Assembly (NCBI GenBank): GCA_037447655.1
Contig: JBBHKE010003430.1
Coordinates: forward strand, 575,822 to 594,522
From: Zygnema cylindricum
Taxonomy: Eukaryota; Streptophyta; Zygnematophyceae; Zygnematales; Zygnemataceae
DNA length: 18,701 bases
Direction: 5' to 3'
This document shows positions 1 to 8,390 of the stretch, one piece after another. The notes under the pieces are model-generated. The model was given only the letters and a program-made list of their open reading frames with translations, was not told the origin of the DNA and ran no database searches. The first letter of the stretch is position 1; every line of letters begins with the position of its first letter. Both the position numbers and the translations under genes were made by a program.

Positions 1-565
1 TGGTTGTTGCATATACAGTTCCTCTTCGATTTCGCCATGGAGAAAGGCTGTTTTAACGTCCATCTGCTCAACCTCCATCCCAAAGGTGGCTGCAAGTGCA
101 AGGAGGGCTCGAACGGATGTGAACTTGACGACTGGAGCAAAAGTCTCTTGGTAATCGATTCCTTCCTTTTGCGAATACCCCTTTGCAACTAGTCTCGCCT
201 TATAGCGCTCTATTGTGTCATCTGCGTTTCGCTTGATCTTAAATGTCCACTTACTACCAATTGTTTTTCTTCCCTTAGGCAGGTCCTCGAGAGTCCATGT
301 GTTGTTCTTCATAATGGAGGCCATCTCTTCGTTTACTGCTGACTTCCACTTGTCGCTATCTCCTCCGGAGAGTGCCTCCTTGAGGCTTGTGGGCTCCTCA
401 GCGCGAGCCATTCCAGCGAACTTCCTCCTTGGGGCCTTTGAGGTCTCTAGCCATTCACCGAGTCTTTGGGGAGGACGTCGTGTTCGGCTGCCTCTATCGA
501 TGGTTGTGGGTAAGAGGTATGTCTCTTTTCCCTTCTTTCTCTGCTTAGCAAGTGTAGATTTTACC
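1..565 (-). pseudogene. pol: copia reverse transcriptase, N-terminal part
   Basis: Translating the minus strand downstream of the 70-bp duplication gives a clean frame to the window edge. It shows the copia RT entry motifs in order: an alternation of Trp/Ala/Glu ending in MASIMKNNTWTLEDLPKGR, then IGSKWTFK, ERYKARLVAKG, DYQETFAPVVK, and at the edge DVKTAFLHGEI, where the first catalytic aspartate of the palm lies. The YVDD box would be further left, outside the window. This segment has no internal stop, so the RT was less damaged than Gag or integrase. Its frame is shifted by one base from the integrase because of the duplication at 566-705. Confidence 0.92.
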
Positions 566-705
566 GCGGCTGTCTCTTCCTCATTTTCAATTTGAGACGA
601 GGTGCTGATAGGTTCTTTACCGGTTGGTTGTTCTTGCGGCTGTCTCTTCCTCATTTTCAATTTGAGACGAGGTGCTAATAGGTTCTTTACCGGTTGGTTG
701 TTCTT
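566..705. repeat. 70-bp tandem duplication, two units
   Basis: Units 566-635 and 636-705 differ at a single base (G at 607, A at 677). The duplicated segment codes for the linker between integrase and RT. Seventy is not a multiple of three, so the second unit shifts the frame and ends the integrase frame at 617-619. Near identity of the units means the duplication is young compared with the rest of the decay. Confidence 0.97.
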
Positions 706-1621
706 CCATTGTAGGCAGTTCAGTGGTCTTTGGTGGGGAGAACGCTTCTTCCCCTTCGCTTTCTGATTCAGCATCCTTTGTCACCTTGGTATCACGCTCA
801 ATTTCTTCATCGCTTAGAGACCACATTGAGGGTGAGTTGTCCATTCCTTTCGTGTGGCTCCCACTATCTTTAGTGTGCGGAAGTTCTGCAAACTTAACGT
901 TTTTGGTGATTGTGATAGTTTTTGTCTTCTTGTTTGCAATGCGATAGGCCTTGCATTGTTCATCATATCCGACGAAAATCCCTTCGATTGCTTTCGCTGC
1001 TAGCTTCCCTCCTTGATTGTTATGGTTGAAAGCGTAAGCTCTGCTGCCGAATACTTTAAGGTGTGATAGATTAGGACGTCTGCCATGCCACTTTTCGAAT
1101 GGGGTTGAATTGTCTAACGCCCTCGTTGGGCATCGATTTCTGAGGTATGTTGCTGTGCAGACTGCTTCTCCCCAAAAGTCAGAGCTGATTTTGTGCGTAG
1201 CCATCATGCTTCGCGACATTTCCAACAGCGTTCCGTTCATAAGTTCTACTACGCCATTTTGTTGCGGAGTTCCCGGTGTTGTCAATTGGTGTTCGATCCC
1301 TTCTGAGGTGAGGAAATTTTTGAACTCTCCAGAGAGATATTCTCCTCCGTTGTCGCTCCTTAAGCACTTAATTTTTGTGTTGTGCTTTTTCTCAACCATT
1401 GATTTGAATGTTTTAAATTTCTCAAACACCTCGCTTTTCTGTCGCAGCTGGTACGTGTGACTCATCCGAGAGAAGTCATCGATAAAGGTGACCAAATATT
1501 TTCTCCCACTGCATTAGGGCACTCTTGTTGGGCCCCATACGTCGGAGTGAATTAGTTCGAGCTGGCGAGTAGCCCTCGTTCCTCCGGATTTGGGAAATGG
1601 AAGACGATGGGATTTGCCCAT
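706..1621 (-). pseudogene. pol: copia integrase catalytic core and linker to RT
   Basis: The integrase inserts the element DNA. The rve core shows the three acidic sites: FIDDFSR near 1484-1464, LRSDNGGEY, and PQQNGVVEL, where the Glu of the D,D-35-E triad is kept but the usual following Arg is Leu. Then come the copia landmarks HGRRPNLSHLKVFGS and GIFVGYDEQCKAYR. A TAA at 1514-1516 interrupts the frame just before the first catalytic Asp. After the core a Ser/Glu/Pro-rich linker leads toward the reverse transcriptase. The open frame then enters the 70-bp duplication and terminates at 617-619. With one internal stop and a frameshift behind it, it cannot give active protein. Confidence 0.9.
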
Positions 1622-1624
1622 CTA

Positions 1625-2330
1625 GCAACAGTGGCAAGGTTCCTTGGAATTTGTGACAAAGGTAAGACTTATTCCGTTAGCCATGTTGTTCGCGATTAGT
1701 TTCTTCATTCCGTCGTTGTGAAGATGGCCGAGTCGCCTGTGCCAGAGGAGTTGGTTGTATGTTGGTTGTATAGGCTTGTCAATTATCTCTTTGTTGATTT
1801 TAGACTTTCTTCTAACATCATCTTCCTTGATCTCCTCTTTCTCTTTGATGTTCTCTCCTTCTGATGGAAGAACAGCTCGGGCTGCAAGGGCTAAAGATCG
1901 AGGCTTCGGGATGCACTTCAGCCGATATATACGATCTGCCATTCTCTCCCCTTCTGCGATGGTGAGTTCGTTTCTCACCAGCTTTATCTTTCCTTCTTTT
2001 TGCCAAATCGGGATGATTCCGTTGTCTTCAGCTTGGGGAATAGAGTAGAGGCTGCGTTTGAAGCTGGGAACATAGAGCACATTTTTAATTGTGCGAGAGA
2101 CCAATCTGCCATCTACTAACATCTCGATATCAATGTCTCCTTTTCCTGTGCAGAGTGACGTGTGATTGTCCCCCATGTATATGCGGGAGGGAGCAGTCTC
2201 CTTGAAGTTGGAGAACCACTCTCGGCGGTAGCACATGTGTTCGGAAGCCCCTGTGTCCACCATCCAATCGTTGTTATTGGTCGAGAGGGTGGACGCCATC
2301 ATGGCTTGCGATTGAATGATCTCCTTCCCT
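1625..2330 (-). pseudogene. pol: copia aspartic protease and integrase zinc-binding region
   Basis: The protease cuts the polyprotein. Its active-site motif is seen as WMVDTGASEHM, with Asp-Thr-Gly-Ala at 2257-2246. It is followed by the usual copia stretch ending in NVLYVPSFKRSLYS. A charged Lys/Glu-rich linker follows, then the GAG-pre-integrase region LLWHRRLGHLH, which supplies the two histidines of the integrase HHCC zinc finger. The cysteines sit in CHCC just before a TAG at 1622-1624. Reading continues in the same frame into normal integrase sequence, so the TAG is a nonsense mutation and not the end of a natural protein. In the intact family this is internal to Gag-Pol, not a separate gene. 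Confidence 0.88.
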
Positions 2331-3175
2331 TTTCCTTTCCCTCTCTTTAGCTTCGATTCGTCAACCTTGTCGTGTTGCTTGTCGTAAGTGTATTTTCGGC
2401 AAACAGAGATGAAGTGTCCAGGCTTGTCGCAGTAGAAGCACTTCTTGTCTTTCTTGTCTCGATTTTGACTCTCTCGTTTGTCTTTCTCCTTGTGGAGAAA
2501 TCTCCCCTTTCCAGATGCGAATGCGGAGCTCTCTCCATTGAGCTCACGATTGGACATGATCTGAGTGTTGAACTCGTCTTTCAGGAGAGCTTCGACAACC
2601 TCATTCCATTTCCAAGTCATGGGGTCCGATCGATCAAGCCATGTGAGTATGGGTTTGTACTCAACGGGTAGGGATAGCATGAGGAGTGTGATCTTGGTGT
2701 CCATGGGAAGAATGAAACCGACAGCGTCGGCCTCGGCCAAGAGGTTAGCGTAGTGTGAGGTGTAAGCCTCCATGGATGTGCCGTCTTGGTAGATAGTGGT
2801 CATGAGTGATTTGCCCAGCTTGATTCGTGCAGTCATTCCTGAAATCTTGTGAGTCGTCGCGAGTGACTCCCAAATTTCCGCAGAAGATTTGCACCGAGTG
2901 ACGTTGCGAAGCTAGTTATCGGCTAGACCTCTGATCAAAGTGTTCTTTGCTTTGATCTCTTTCATATCCCATTCTGCCGTTGATTTCTTCTCATCACCTT
3001 TGATGTTGTTTGCGTCTGCAGGAACAGGACGCAACTCTGTTCGGGTAACGATACCCAAACAACCTCTCTCTTGAAGGGCTGCTTCAGCCCGGCATCTCCA
3101 GAGTTGGTAATTCGTGCCTTCGAACTTGTCTAGATTGGAATGGGGGCCCGTAACCTGAAAACCGGAGTCTGCCAT
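2330..3175 (-). pseudogene. gag: copia Gag (UBN2 type) with CCHC zinc knuckle
   Basis: Gag forms the virus-like particle and binds the element RNA. I start it at the ATG 3175-3173 because the residues that follow (MADSGF, then the motif FEGTNYQLW) are the usual N-terminus of copia Gag; the frame is open to an ATG at 3307, but that extension looks like untranslated leader. A TAG at 2912-2914 cuts the protein after about 87 residues, and the same frame resumes at once with recognisable Gag sequence. The nucleocapsid zinc knuckle (CFYCDKPGHFISVC, spacing C-x2-C-x4-H-x4-C) lies at 2399-2440, in a Lys/Arg-rich stretch typical of RNA binding. The stop is one base from a glutamine codon, so a simple nonsense change is likely. 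Confidence 0.88.
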
Positions 3176-3893
3176 TTCGGGTAAACAAGGAGAAACTTGG
3201 GACCACGGTGGTACAGTCCAGCAGAGGAAACTCAAGTCCAGACTCAGATTCGTTACGAAGTGCAGGGAATTAGACCAGGTAGGAGAGAGAGAGAGAGTAA
3301 TAGGCATTCACATGTAAAACGAGATAGGAAACGCTTTTAGGAATCCATTATAAGATAGGAGTAAAAACAAAAGATGTAACTCTGGACAAGTTGTCCTTTT
3401 CAAATAAAGCCTTGTCTCTTTCCTCGCTTCTGTGAATGATGATTCAAGATTTGCAAAAAGTGAAATACTTAAACCTAAGTGCAAGCAAAGAATCTAAGTG
3501 GCTGTCCAATGACAAAGCGCCACGTGACTAATCTGACAACTACATTAATGCGCCTACAATAATGCACCTGTAGAGGCGCTGACACACATACCCACCCAAA
3601 ATAGTGTACCCTAAAAGTATCGCGGATCAAAGTGGGTACGATTCGATTTCTCGTGAAGTTGAAATCGGTATAGTGCCGAATCGGTATTATGCCCAGTGTC
3701 GCACGAAAAACAACAACACTTCCTACATATTCGTCTATATAGTAGGAGGTAGAAGGAGGCTCAAGAGTGTTTTTGACGGAGGAGCGACTTCAGACATTAT
3801 TTAGTGGAGTTCTTAGGAGTGTGCTCTCGGCTACCCCCTCAAGGGGCAGGCTCGAAGTTGTGAGTAGAGATAGCAAATACTTCAAAAGGACAA
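3176..3893. other. Unassigned leader/LTR region between two copia relics
   Basis: This 700-base interval should hold the 5' LTR and leader of the minus-strand copia element and the 5' LTR and leader of the plus-strand Gag relic. I see a CT run near 3284-3297, a 13-base perfect palindrome GGACAAGTTGTCC at 3384-3396, a TATA-like TCTATATAG at about 3733-3741 on plus, and a minus-strand CTTATAATGG near 3346-3355. No long terminal repeat can be delimited because the partner LTRs are outside the window or lost. No tRNA-Met-type primer-binding site was found. There is no credible gene. Confidence 0.4.
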
Positions 3894-4397
3894 ATGGATG
3901 AAGATAGGAGAAAAAGAATTCGAAAGGGGAAATTTGTGGCCGAAGCTGAGTTTGACTTAGAGGAAGACAGTGATGAGGAAGACGAAAAACTCATCGAGAT
4001 GCCCGGCAAGGTTGTTCTTTTCAATGGAACGAATTACTATACGTGGAAGAAACAAATTAAAGGACAACTCATTTTTTTGTGATTTTAGAAGATAGTCACA
4101 GGAGAGGATCCAGTGTTGATTTCTGATTGAAAGGCGAGGAATAAATGGAGACGAAAGATTGTTGTCGCCTTTAGAAGATTGATGCAAACTTGCATGCCCG
4201 CAGTTCATGACTATTTGACACATGATTCTGCATATGAATACAAAGGAATACAGAATTGCTGCCAACATACTTATATTGAGTTGATCGTAGATGCGTTAAA
4301 ACGTTTTAATATAATTGTGGAGCAACTGAAAAGTTCTGAATGTATTATTATTGAGGCGGATAAGGTTACCGGCTTCCTAATATCAAGAAGTTCATAA
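3894..4397 (+). pseudogene. gag: Degenerate copia-type Gag relic
   Basis: A plus-strand frame starts at ATG 3894 with an acidic N-terminus and then VLFNGTNYYTWKKQIKGQL, the diagnostic start of copia Gag (DUF4219/UBN2 families). It is interrupted by TGA 4080-4082, TAG 4086-4088 and TGA 4128-4130, all in the same frame. After the third stop Gag-like sequence resumes: a Lys/Arg/Trp segment, then VEQLKSSE and EADKVTGFLIS, which match the Gag helix that precedes the Leu-Pro-x-Ser-Tyr stretch. The frame ends at TAA 4395-4397. It belongs to a different family from the minus-strand element at 1-3175, whose motif is FEGTNYQLW. The RNase H relic at 7401-7860 has the same orientation and could be the far end of the same insertion. 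Confidence 0.7.
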
Positions 4398-4525
4398 AAC
4401 GATATTTTACAAAATTCGCTGACAAATATTAATGCACAATAACCGCCAATGCTTTTAGTATATTAGATTCAACTTATGGTATTTTAAATTTCCCGACGTA
4501 CAATGGAGTGTATGTTACAGAGAAT
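4378..4525 (+). repeat. Dispersed repeat, copy 1 (partner at 17502-17655)
   Basis: About 150 bases beginning TAATATCAAGAA align in the same orientation with 17502-17655, with only short gaps and scattered changes. Shared blocks include TTCATAAAACGATAT, CCAATGCTTTT and TTAGATTCAACTTATGGT. Copy 1 directly continues the Gag relic, and weak coding similarity extends upstream in both copies. The shared piece is therefore probably the decayed middle of the same copia Gag and not an independent element. In both places an AT-rich tandem array follows immediately. Confidence 0.85.
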
Positions 4526-4975
4526 ATAAATTACATTTCATGTATTTATAAAACAAGAAATGTAATATATATTCTTTATATACATAATACAAGAAATATA
4601 TTATCATATTTGTAATACAAGAAATATGATATGTATTCTCTGTATTTATAATAAAAGAAATATATTCTTGTATTTATAATACACGAAATATAATATATAT
4701 TTTCTAAGCTTAAAATACAAGAAATATAAAATATATTCTAGTATTTAAAATACAAGATTCTCTGTATATATAATGTGAATGTTATACATATATGAGTGTA
4801 TGTTACAGAGAATACAAATTACATTTCATGTATTTATAATACAAGAAATATAATGTTTATTCTCTGTATTTGTAATAAAAGAAATATAATGTATATTCTC
4901 TGTATTTATAATACAAGAAAATATAATGTATATTCTTTGTATTTATAATACAAGAAGTAAAATATATATTCTCTG
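4520..4975. repeat. AT-rich minisatellite, 36-bp unit
   Basis: The clearest units lie at about 4859-4970, each starting ATTCTCTGTATTT and carrying a poly-A/AAGAAATATAAT block; successive units are 36 to 37 bases apart. Units toward the left are more diverged. A 47-base stretch beginning GAGTGTATGTTACAGAGAA occurs at 4506 and again at 4794, a shift of 288, exactly eight 36-base units. This points to block duplication inside the array. There is no coding potential. Confidence 0.85.
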
Positions 4976-5725
4976 TATTTAAACTATTTTTCGTTCTAAT
5001 TTTAGGTATATATGTACCGGTTGCCGTGGAAACTCAAGGCCCAAAAATTGCGAAAAGTCGTTTTCTTTTCTGAAAAGCCCTCGACCAATCAGATTACATG
5101 AATCCACGATCTGGAGGGAGAGGGAGGGTGAGAGAGAGAGAGAGGGAGAGAGGGAGAGAGAGGGGGGGAGAGAGAGGGAGAGAGCGAGAGAGGGAGAGGG
5201 CGAAGGAGAGAGAGTAGGAAGGGGAGAAGAGGGAGTGCGGGAGAGGGAAGGAGGGAAAAGAAGTGGGAGAGGCAGAGTGAGAGGAGGAGAGAGAGAGGAG
5301 TGAAGGAAGGAAAAGGAGAGGGAGAGTTGCTGGGAGAGGAGAGATAGAGGGGAAGGGAGTGGGAGAAGCAGAGGGAGAGGGAGTGGGAGAGTGAATGAAA
5401 GAGGGTAGGAGAGAGAGTGAAATAATGAGGGAGGTAAAAGGGGACGGAGAGGTAGAGAGGGAGGGAGTGGGAGAAGCAGAGGGAGGAGTGTGAGAAGGAG
5501 AGGAGAGGAAGTGGGAGAGGGAGGGACCGGAGTGGGAGAGGAAGAGGGAGTGGGAAACAGAGAGGGAGAGGGAGAGGTAGAGAGAGAAGGAGATATTTTT
5601 CTCACTCGTTCAGTGGAGCCTTCTCACTGTTTCACTTTGTAAATCCTCAATTTCTGCACATGGTGTACAAATATCAATGTAAGAAAAAAATAAAGTGTAT
5701 ATATATATATATATATATATATAGA
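4976..5725 (+). repeat. GA-core dispersed repeat, copy 1, with (TA)n tail
   Basis: The left flank holds ACCGGTTGCCGTGGAAACTC, CCCAAAAATTGCGAAA and GCCCTCGACCAATCAGATT. Then comes a purine-only core (5111-5593), followed by a right flank with TTTTTCTCACTCGTTCA, GTTTCACTTTGTAAATCC and TGGTGTACAAATATCAAT. It ends in a TA run at 5697-5724. Both flanks and the internal irregularities of the core align in order with 14543-15380, so the two are copies of one sequence. I see no terminal inverted repeats, LTRs or coding sequence. The class is unknown. Confidence 0.88.
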
Positions 5726-5767
5726 TATAAATCTCTTTTTACTATTTGATAAATTCTCGACTCCCCG

Positions 5768-6127
5768 AAACTAAGCTCCACGATTCCTTCCCTCCGCTTT
5801 CCTCTCCCTCTCTCTCTCCCTTCCCTTTCACACTCACAATCCCTCTCCCTCCCCCTCCCTCCGCCTCCCCATCCCTCCGCCCCATCCTCTCCACTTCCAT
5901 CTCCCCCTCCCTTTCCCCTCCCTCTCTCCCTCCACCCCCCTCCCCCTCCACCCCCCTCAACTCCCTTCCCCACCTCCCCCCCTACCGTCCTAAAGTCTCC
6001 CTTTCCCTCTTCCCTCTCTCTCCCACCATCCTAAAATATCTCTCTCCTCCTCCCTCCTCCCCCCCCCTCCCCTCTTATCCCCCCCCCCCCCCCCCCTATC
6101 CCCTCACCCCACCCTAAAATCTTCCCC
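5768..6127. repeat. Polypyrimidine tract with C18 run
   Basis: About 360 bases are almost pure C/T on the plus strand, including an uninterrupted run of 18 C at 6079-6096. Long CT/CCCT runs of this kind can form triplex or i-motif structures. Apparent open frames on either strand here are composition artefacts (Ser/Pro/Leu or Gly/Arg/Glu only). Confidence 0.9.
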
Positions 6128-6256
6128 CTTGTTGTGGTATTGGGAGCAAGGGGGTAGGGGGGTGTTCTTGGGGGGGGGGGGGAGGGAAGAGGGAGGAAGG
6201 GGAAAGAGGGGAGGGAGGGAGGGAGGGAGAGGGGAAGGGAGGGGAAGGTGTGGGAA
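6128..6256. repeat. Polypurine tract with G13 run
   Basis: Directly after the pyrimidine tract the plus strand switches to G/A, with 13 consecutive G at 6170-6182 and repeated GGGAGG. The two tracts are roughly complementary in composition, so a long imperfect hairpin is possible in single-stranded form. Confidence 0.88.
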
Positions 6257-6640
6257 GCGAATCGAGAGGTCGATATATTGTAATATCGGTCCCATCTGCC
6301 GATATCGAGAGGTTTGATATTCGATATTTTTCAAGTTTGCCGATAAATTTTGGAAAATCGAAAACTGTCGAAAATTTCCCAAAAAAAGTACTTTACTATA
6401 ATTCGCACGTGCGATATTTCGTGCATACTTTAAATACACTTAGACCAACTGTACACACACGATTCGTACGTTATACAAATCCAATGTACCATAAATCCAT
6501 AATCTTTAACACAATTCCGTGTATTTTAACTCGTACTTAACACAATTCGTACGAAAAAACTTGACCGTACGGAAAATAATAAAATATGAGTCGGGGCTCA
6601 CTCACACCGGATAGCAGTGATAAGAACACTTGTTTTTAAG
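6257..6640. other. AT-rich spacer, no gene
   Basis: No supported gene. The stretch holds several short palindromic words around CGATAT (for example near 6270-6330) and repeated TTCGTACG-type words at 6460-6570. I see no transposon ends and no convincing open frame; the 96-codon frame here has no recognisable content. Confidence 0.5.
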
Positions 6641-6642
6641 TA

Positions 6643-6868
6643 CACCATATACCGGTAATAGTGTTTATGTTTTAATGTTTTTTTCTCCACTTAAAACGGT
6701 TTTTCTCCTTAGACACGTGTCCGATTTTCGGTGGCGGACCTCTAATGGGAGGTGAGAATCTTGCCTTTCAATCGCAACCGTCGGATCAACAATCTGACGA
6801 CGGTGCAATGAGAAAAATATGTTTCAAGTTGGGAAAAATGACATTAACACTAATAGCGATACATAGTG
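6643..6868. mobile_element. Foldback MITE, copy A (226 bp), TA-flanked
   Basis: The left end CACCATATACCGGTAATAGT and the reverse complement of the right end (CACTATGTATCGCTATTAGT) are similar, and the inverted similarity continues inward for about 70 bases through TCCACTTAAAAC versus CCAACTTGAAAC. TA occurs immediately outside both ends (6641-6642 and 6869-6870), the target duplication of Tc1/mariner-type elements. The centre, CTAATGGGAGGTGAGAATCTT, is nearly identical to copy B at 7456-7670. There is no transposase, so it would be non-autonomous. Confidence 0.8.
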
Positions 6869-6943
6869 TATTAAAGCTGTGTATTGGAGAACCTTTTTTT
6901 TTTAAATTTTATAAATTTGCAAAATTCAACATTACCAGCTCTC

Positions 6944-7132
6944 TAAAGGCAAAGCGGAACGATATATCGTGTGATAACAATTAGACAAATGTCATTGATA
7001 TATTTCTAAAGGCAAAGCGGAACGATATATCGTGTGATAACAATTAGACAAATGTCATTGATATATTTCTAAAGGCAAAGCGGAACGATATATCGTGTGA
7101 TAACAATTAGACAAATGTCATTCATGTATTTC
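6944..7132 (+). repeat. 63-bp tandem triplication
   Basis: Three head-to-tail units lie at 6944-7006, 7007-7069 and 7070-7132. The first two are identical; the third differs by two bases near its end (GATATATTTC becomes CATGTATTTC). Each unit carries the 12-base perfect palindrome ACGATATATCGT. There is no open frame through it. Confidence 0.97.
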
Positions 7133-7400
7133 TATAATATGCGGTAGATAGTACTAAGGGATGTCAACCAATGGGACACGTCTAGCAAAAAGCCCACCAC
7201 TAGCTACGTTTTGCATGTAAAAAACAAAACAAAACAAAAAGAGTGGAACATGCAGTTGGAGTTAAAGTGAAAATGACGTCGTTCTTTGCTTAGATAATCA
7301 AGAGAATAAATGGAGTGCTTATTCGAGATAAACGGAGGGTAAGTATCACCTTGCTCCGTTTGACAGTAAGTTGGACCTTCGTTCTTTCCTTAAGCGTTAA
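7133..7400. other. Unassigned, possible upstream part of copia relic
   Basis: About 270 bases with an (AAAAC)n-like run at 7218-7241 and no recognisable coding. Given the RNase H relic that starts at 7401, this is where the end of the RT and start of RNase H would lie, but I cannot read any of it. Confidence 0.35.
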
Positions 7401-7860
7401 AAATTACGGAAGGTAGCTGCCCAGTCCACTATAGAGGCAAAAGACATTGGTACTACACCGTGAATCGCTATTAGTGTTAATGTTTTTTCGCCACTTAAAA
7501 CATCTTTCCTCTGTGCACACTTGTCGAATTGTCAATTGGAGACCACTAATGGGAAGGTGAGAATCTTGCCTTCCAATAGCAACCATCGAATCGACAACCC
7601 GACAAGTGTGCACGAAGAAAAAAAAATTAAGCTGCGAAAAAAAAATTAACACAAACAACGATTAGCGGTGTAGTGTAGTAGTGAAAGAGATTATTTGGGT
7701 AAAATTCCTCTTGCAGGAGCTCGGTAGCAAAAGTACTCTTGAAGGTACTATGATCTTATTGGTTAAGAAGGCAATTAGCGAGTGTATTAGTATAAATTAT
7801 GAATTTAGTCATTTTGAAATTAACAAGTACAAAATCAAATGGAATAGAAGACAATTTGTG
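7401..7860 (+). pseudogene. pol: copia RNase H relic split by a MITE
   Basis: RNase H degrades the RNA strand during reverse transcription. Before the MITE, 7401-7453 reads KLRKVAAQSTIEAKDIG, matching the copia segment around Ser-Thr-Thr-Glu-Ala-Glu, whose Glu is catalytic. After the MITE the same frame continues at 7681 with VKEIIWVKFLLQELG, the standard next block, and later weaker matches (a Cys-Asp-Asn-like position replaced by Val-Lys-Lys, then NYEF and HFEINKYKIK where copia has Asn-Pro-x-x-His-x-Arg-x-Lys-His-Ile). The catalytic Asp of the Asp-Asn-Gln segment is gone. A TAA at 7398-7400 lies just upstream. It may be the 3' part of the element whose Gag lies at 3894-4397. Confidence 0.75.
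7456..7670. mobile_element. Foldback MITE, copy B (215 bp), inserted in RNase H relic
   Basis: Left end CACCGTGAATCGCTATTAGT and reverse-complemented right end CACCGCTAATCGTTGTTTGT pair up. Inverted similarity runs about 95 bases per arm and includes a shared GTGCACACTTGTCG, so almost the whole element can fold into one hairpin. TA flanks it at 7454-7455 and 7671-7672. Removing the element and one TA leaves the host RNase H frame open, with the residue count normal for the family between the Ser-Thr-x-Glu-Ala and Lys-Glu-Ile-Ile-Trp blocks. That is independent support for these exact ends. Confidence 0.88.
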
Positions 7861-8107
7861 CTTTTATGGGCCATTTTGAGTGGTCATAAGTTCGTATCTG
7901 ATTGAGCTTTGCTTACGAAACTTTGTCAGATTAATAAGTGTGATAAGTACCACACATTAGTGTAATTCGATTCCTGTTTAAGGAAGTACCTAGTAGTTGC
8001 TGTCATAGGATCACTATTTTGAAAGGTACTTTTGGTAGCTTTGTGCTGATCTAATTCTGGCCGATGCTACACAGCTGCCACGGAACCACAAATGGTGTGC
8101 ATACTCA
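7861..8107. other. Unassigned; expected site of copia 3' end
   Basis: About 250 bases with no gene. The 3' end and 3' LTR of the plus-strand copia relic would fall here, but no polypurine tract or LTR boundary can be recognised. Confidence 0.35.
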
Positions 8108-8390
8108 TGCTCATAGTGTGCAAACTAAACACACTCTAAATACACACTAAATACACAATACACACCATACACAGTTAAAACACTCTAAATACGAACAACA
8201 TACACTAAATACGCACTAAGACACAATTAATACACACTATACACACTGCATAAACTACACGCACTAAATACACTCTAAATAAGCGCTAAATACGCACAAA
8301 AAACACTTAAATACACTAAGACACTAAATACACATCAAAATATACACTAAATACACACTAAACACACAGAATACACACCATACACACTAA
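8108..8390. repeat. CACTAAATAC minisatellite, left block
   Basis: About 280 bases of degenerate 10-11-base units such as ACACTAAATAC, CACTCTAAATAC and CGCACTAAATAC. The 18-mer ACACTAAATACGCACTAA at 8202-8219 recurs exactly at 12349-12366, on the far side of the non-LTR element. Confidence 0.88.

Larger units (their letters stand above)
1..3175 (-). mobile_element. Ty1/copia LTR retrotransposon, partial and dead
   Basis: Read on the minus strand from 3175 down to 1, the parts come in copia order: Gag, zinc knuckle, aspartic protease, integrase, then the start of reverse transcriptase. Integrase before reverse transcriptase is the defining Ty1/copia order. The element runs off the left edge, so the rest of the RT, RNase H and the 3' LTR are outside the window. 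Gag, protease and integrase lie in one uninterrupted frame (all stop positions differ by multiples of three), as expected of a single Gag-Pol polyprotein. The frame is broken by stops at 2912-2914, 1622-1624 and 1514-1516 and by a 70-bp duplication at 566-705. No 5' LTR or primer-binding site could be placed upstream of 3175. Confidence 0.93.

Noticed and set aside
215-595. 126-codon plus-strand open frame
   Set aside because: Shadow of the minus-strand copia RT, whose motifs are clear.
3604-3804. 66-codon plus frame upstream of the Gag relic
   Set aside because: Starts at GTG, no family resemblance, sits in the probable LTR/leader.
3821-3835. GCTCTCGGCTACC as a reverse-oriented primer-binding site
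   Set aside because: Only a loose match to the tRNA-Met complement and about 650 bases from the copia Gag start.
4979-5605. 208-codon Ser/Pro/Leu-rich minus frame
   Set aside because: Antisense reading of the GA core of a dispersed repeat, not conserved in length or frame in the second copy.
6944-7132. CRISPR-like array
   Set aside because: Whole 63-base units are repeated with no variable spacers, in a eukaryotic repeat setting.
7456-7675. CACTA (En/Spm) assignment from the CACTACACCG-like right end
   Set aside because: The left end lacks CACTA, while TA flanks with CACC ends suit both copies and restore the host frame.
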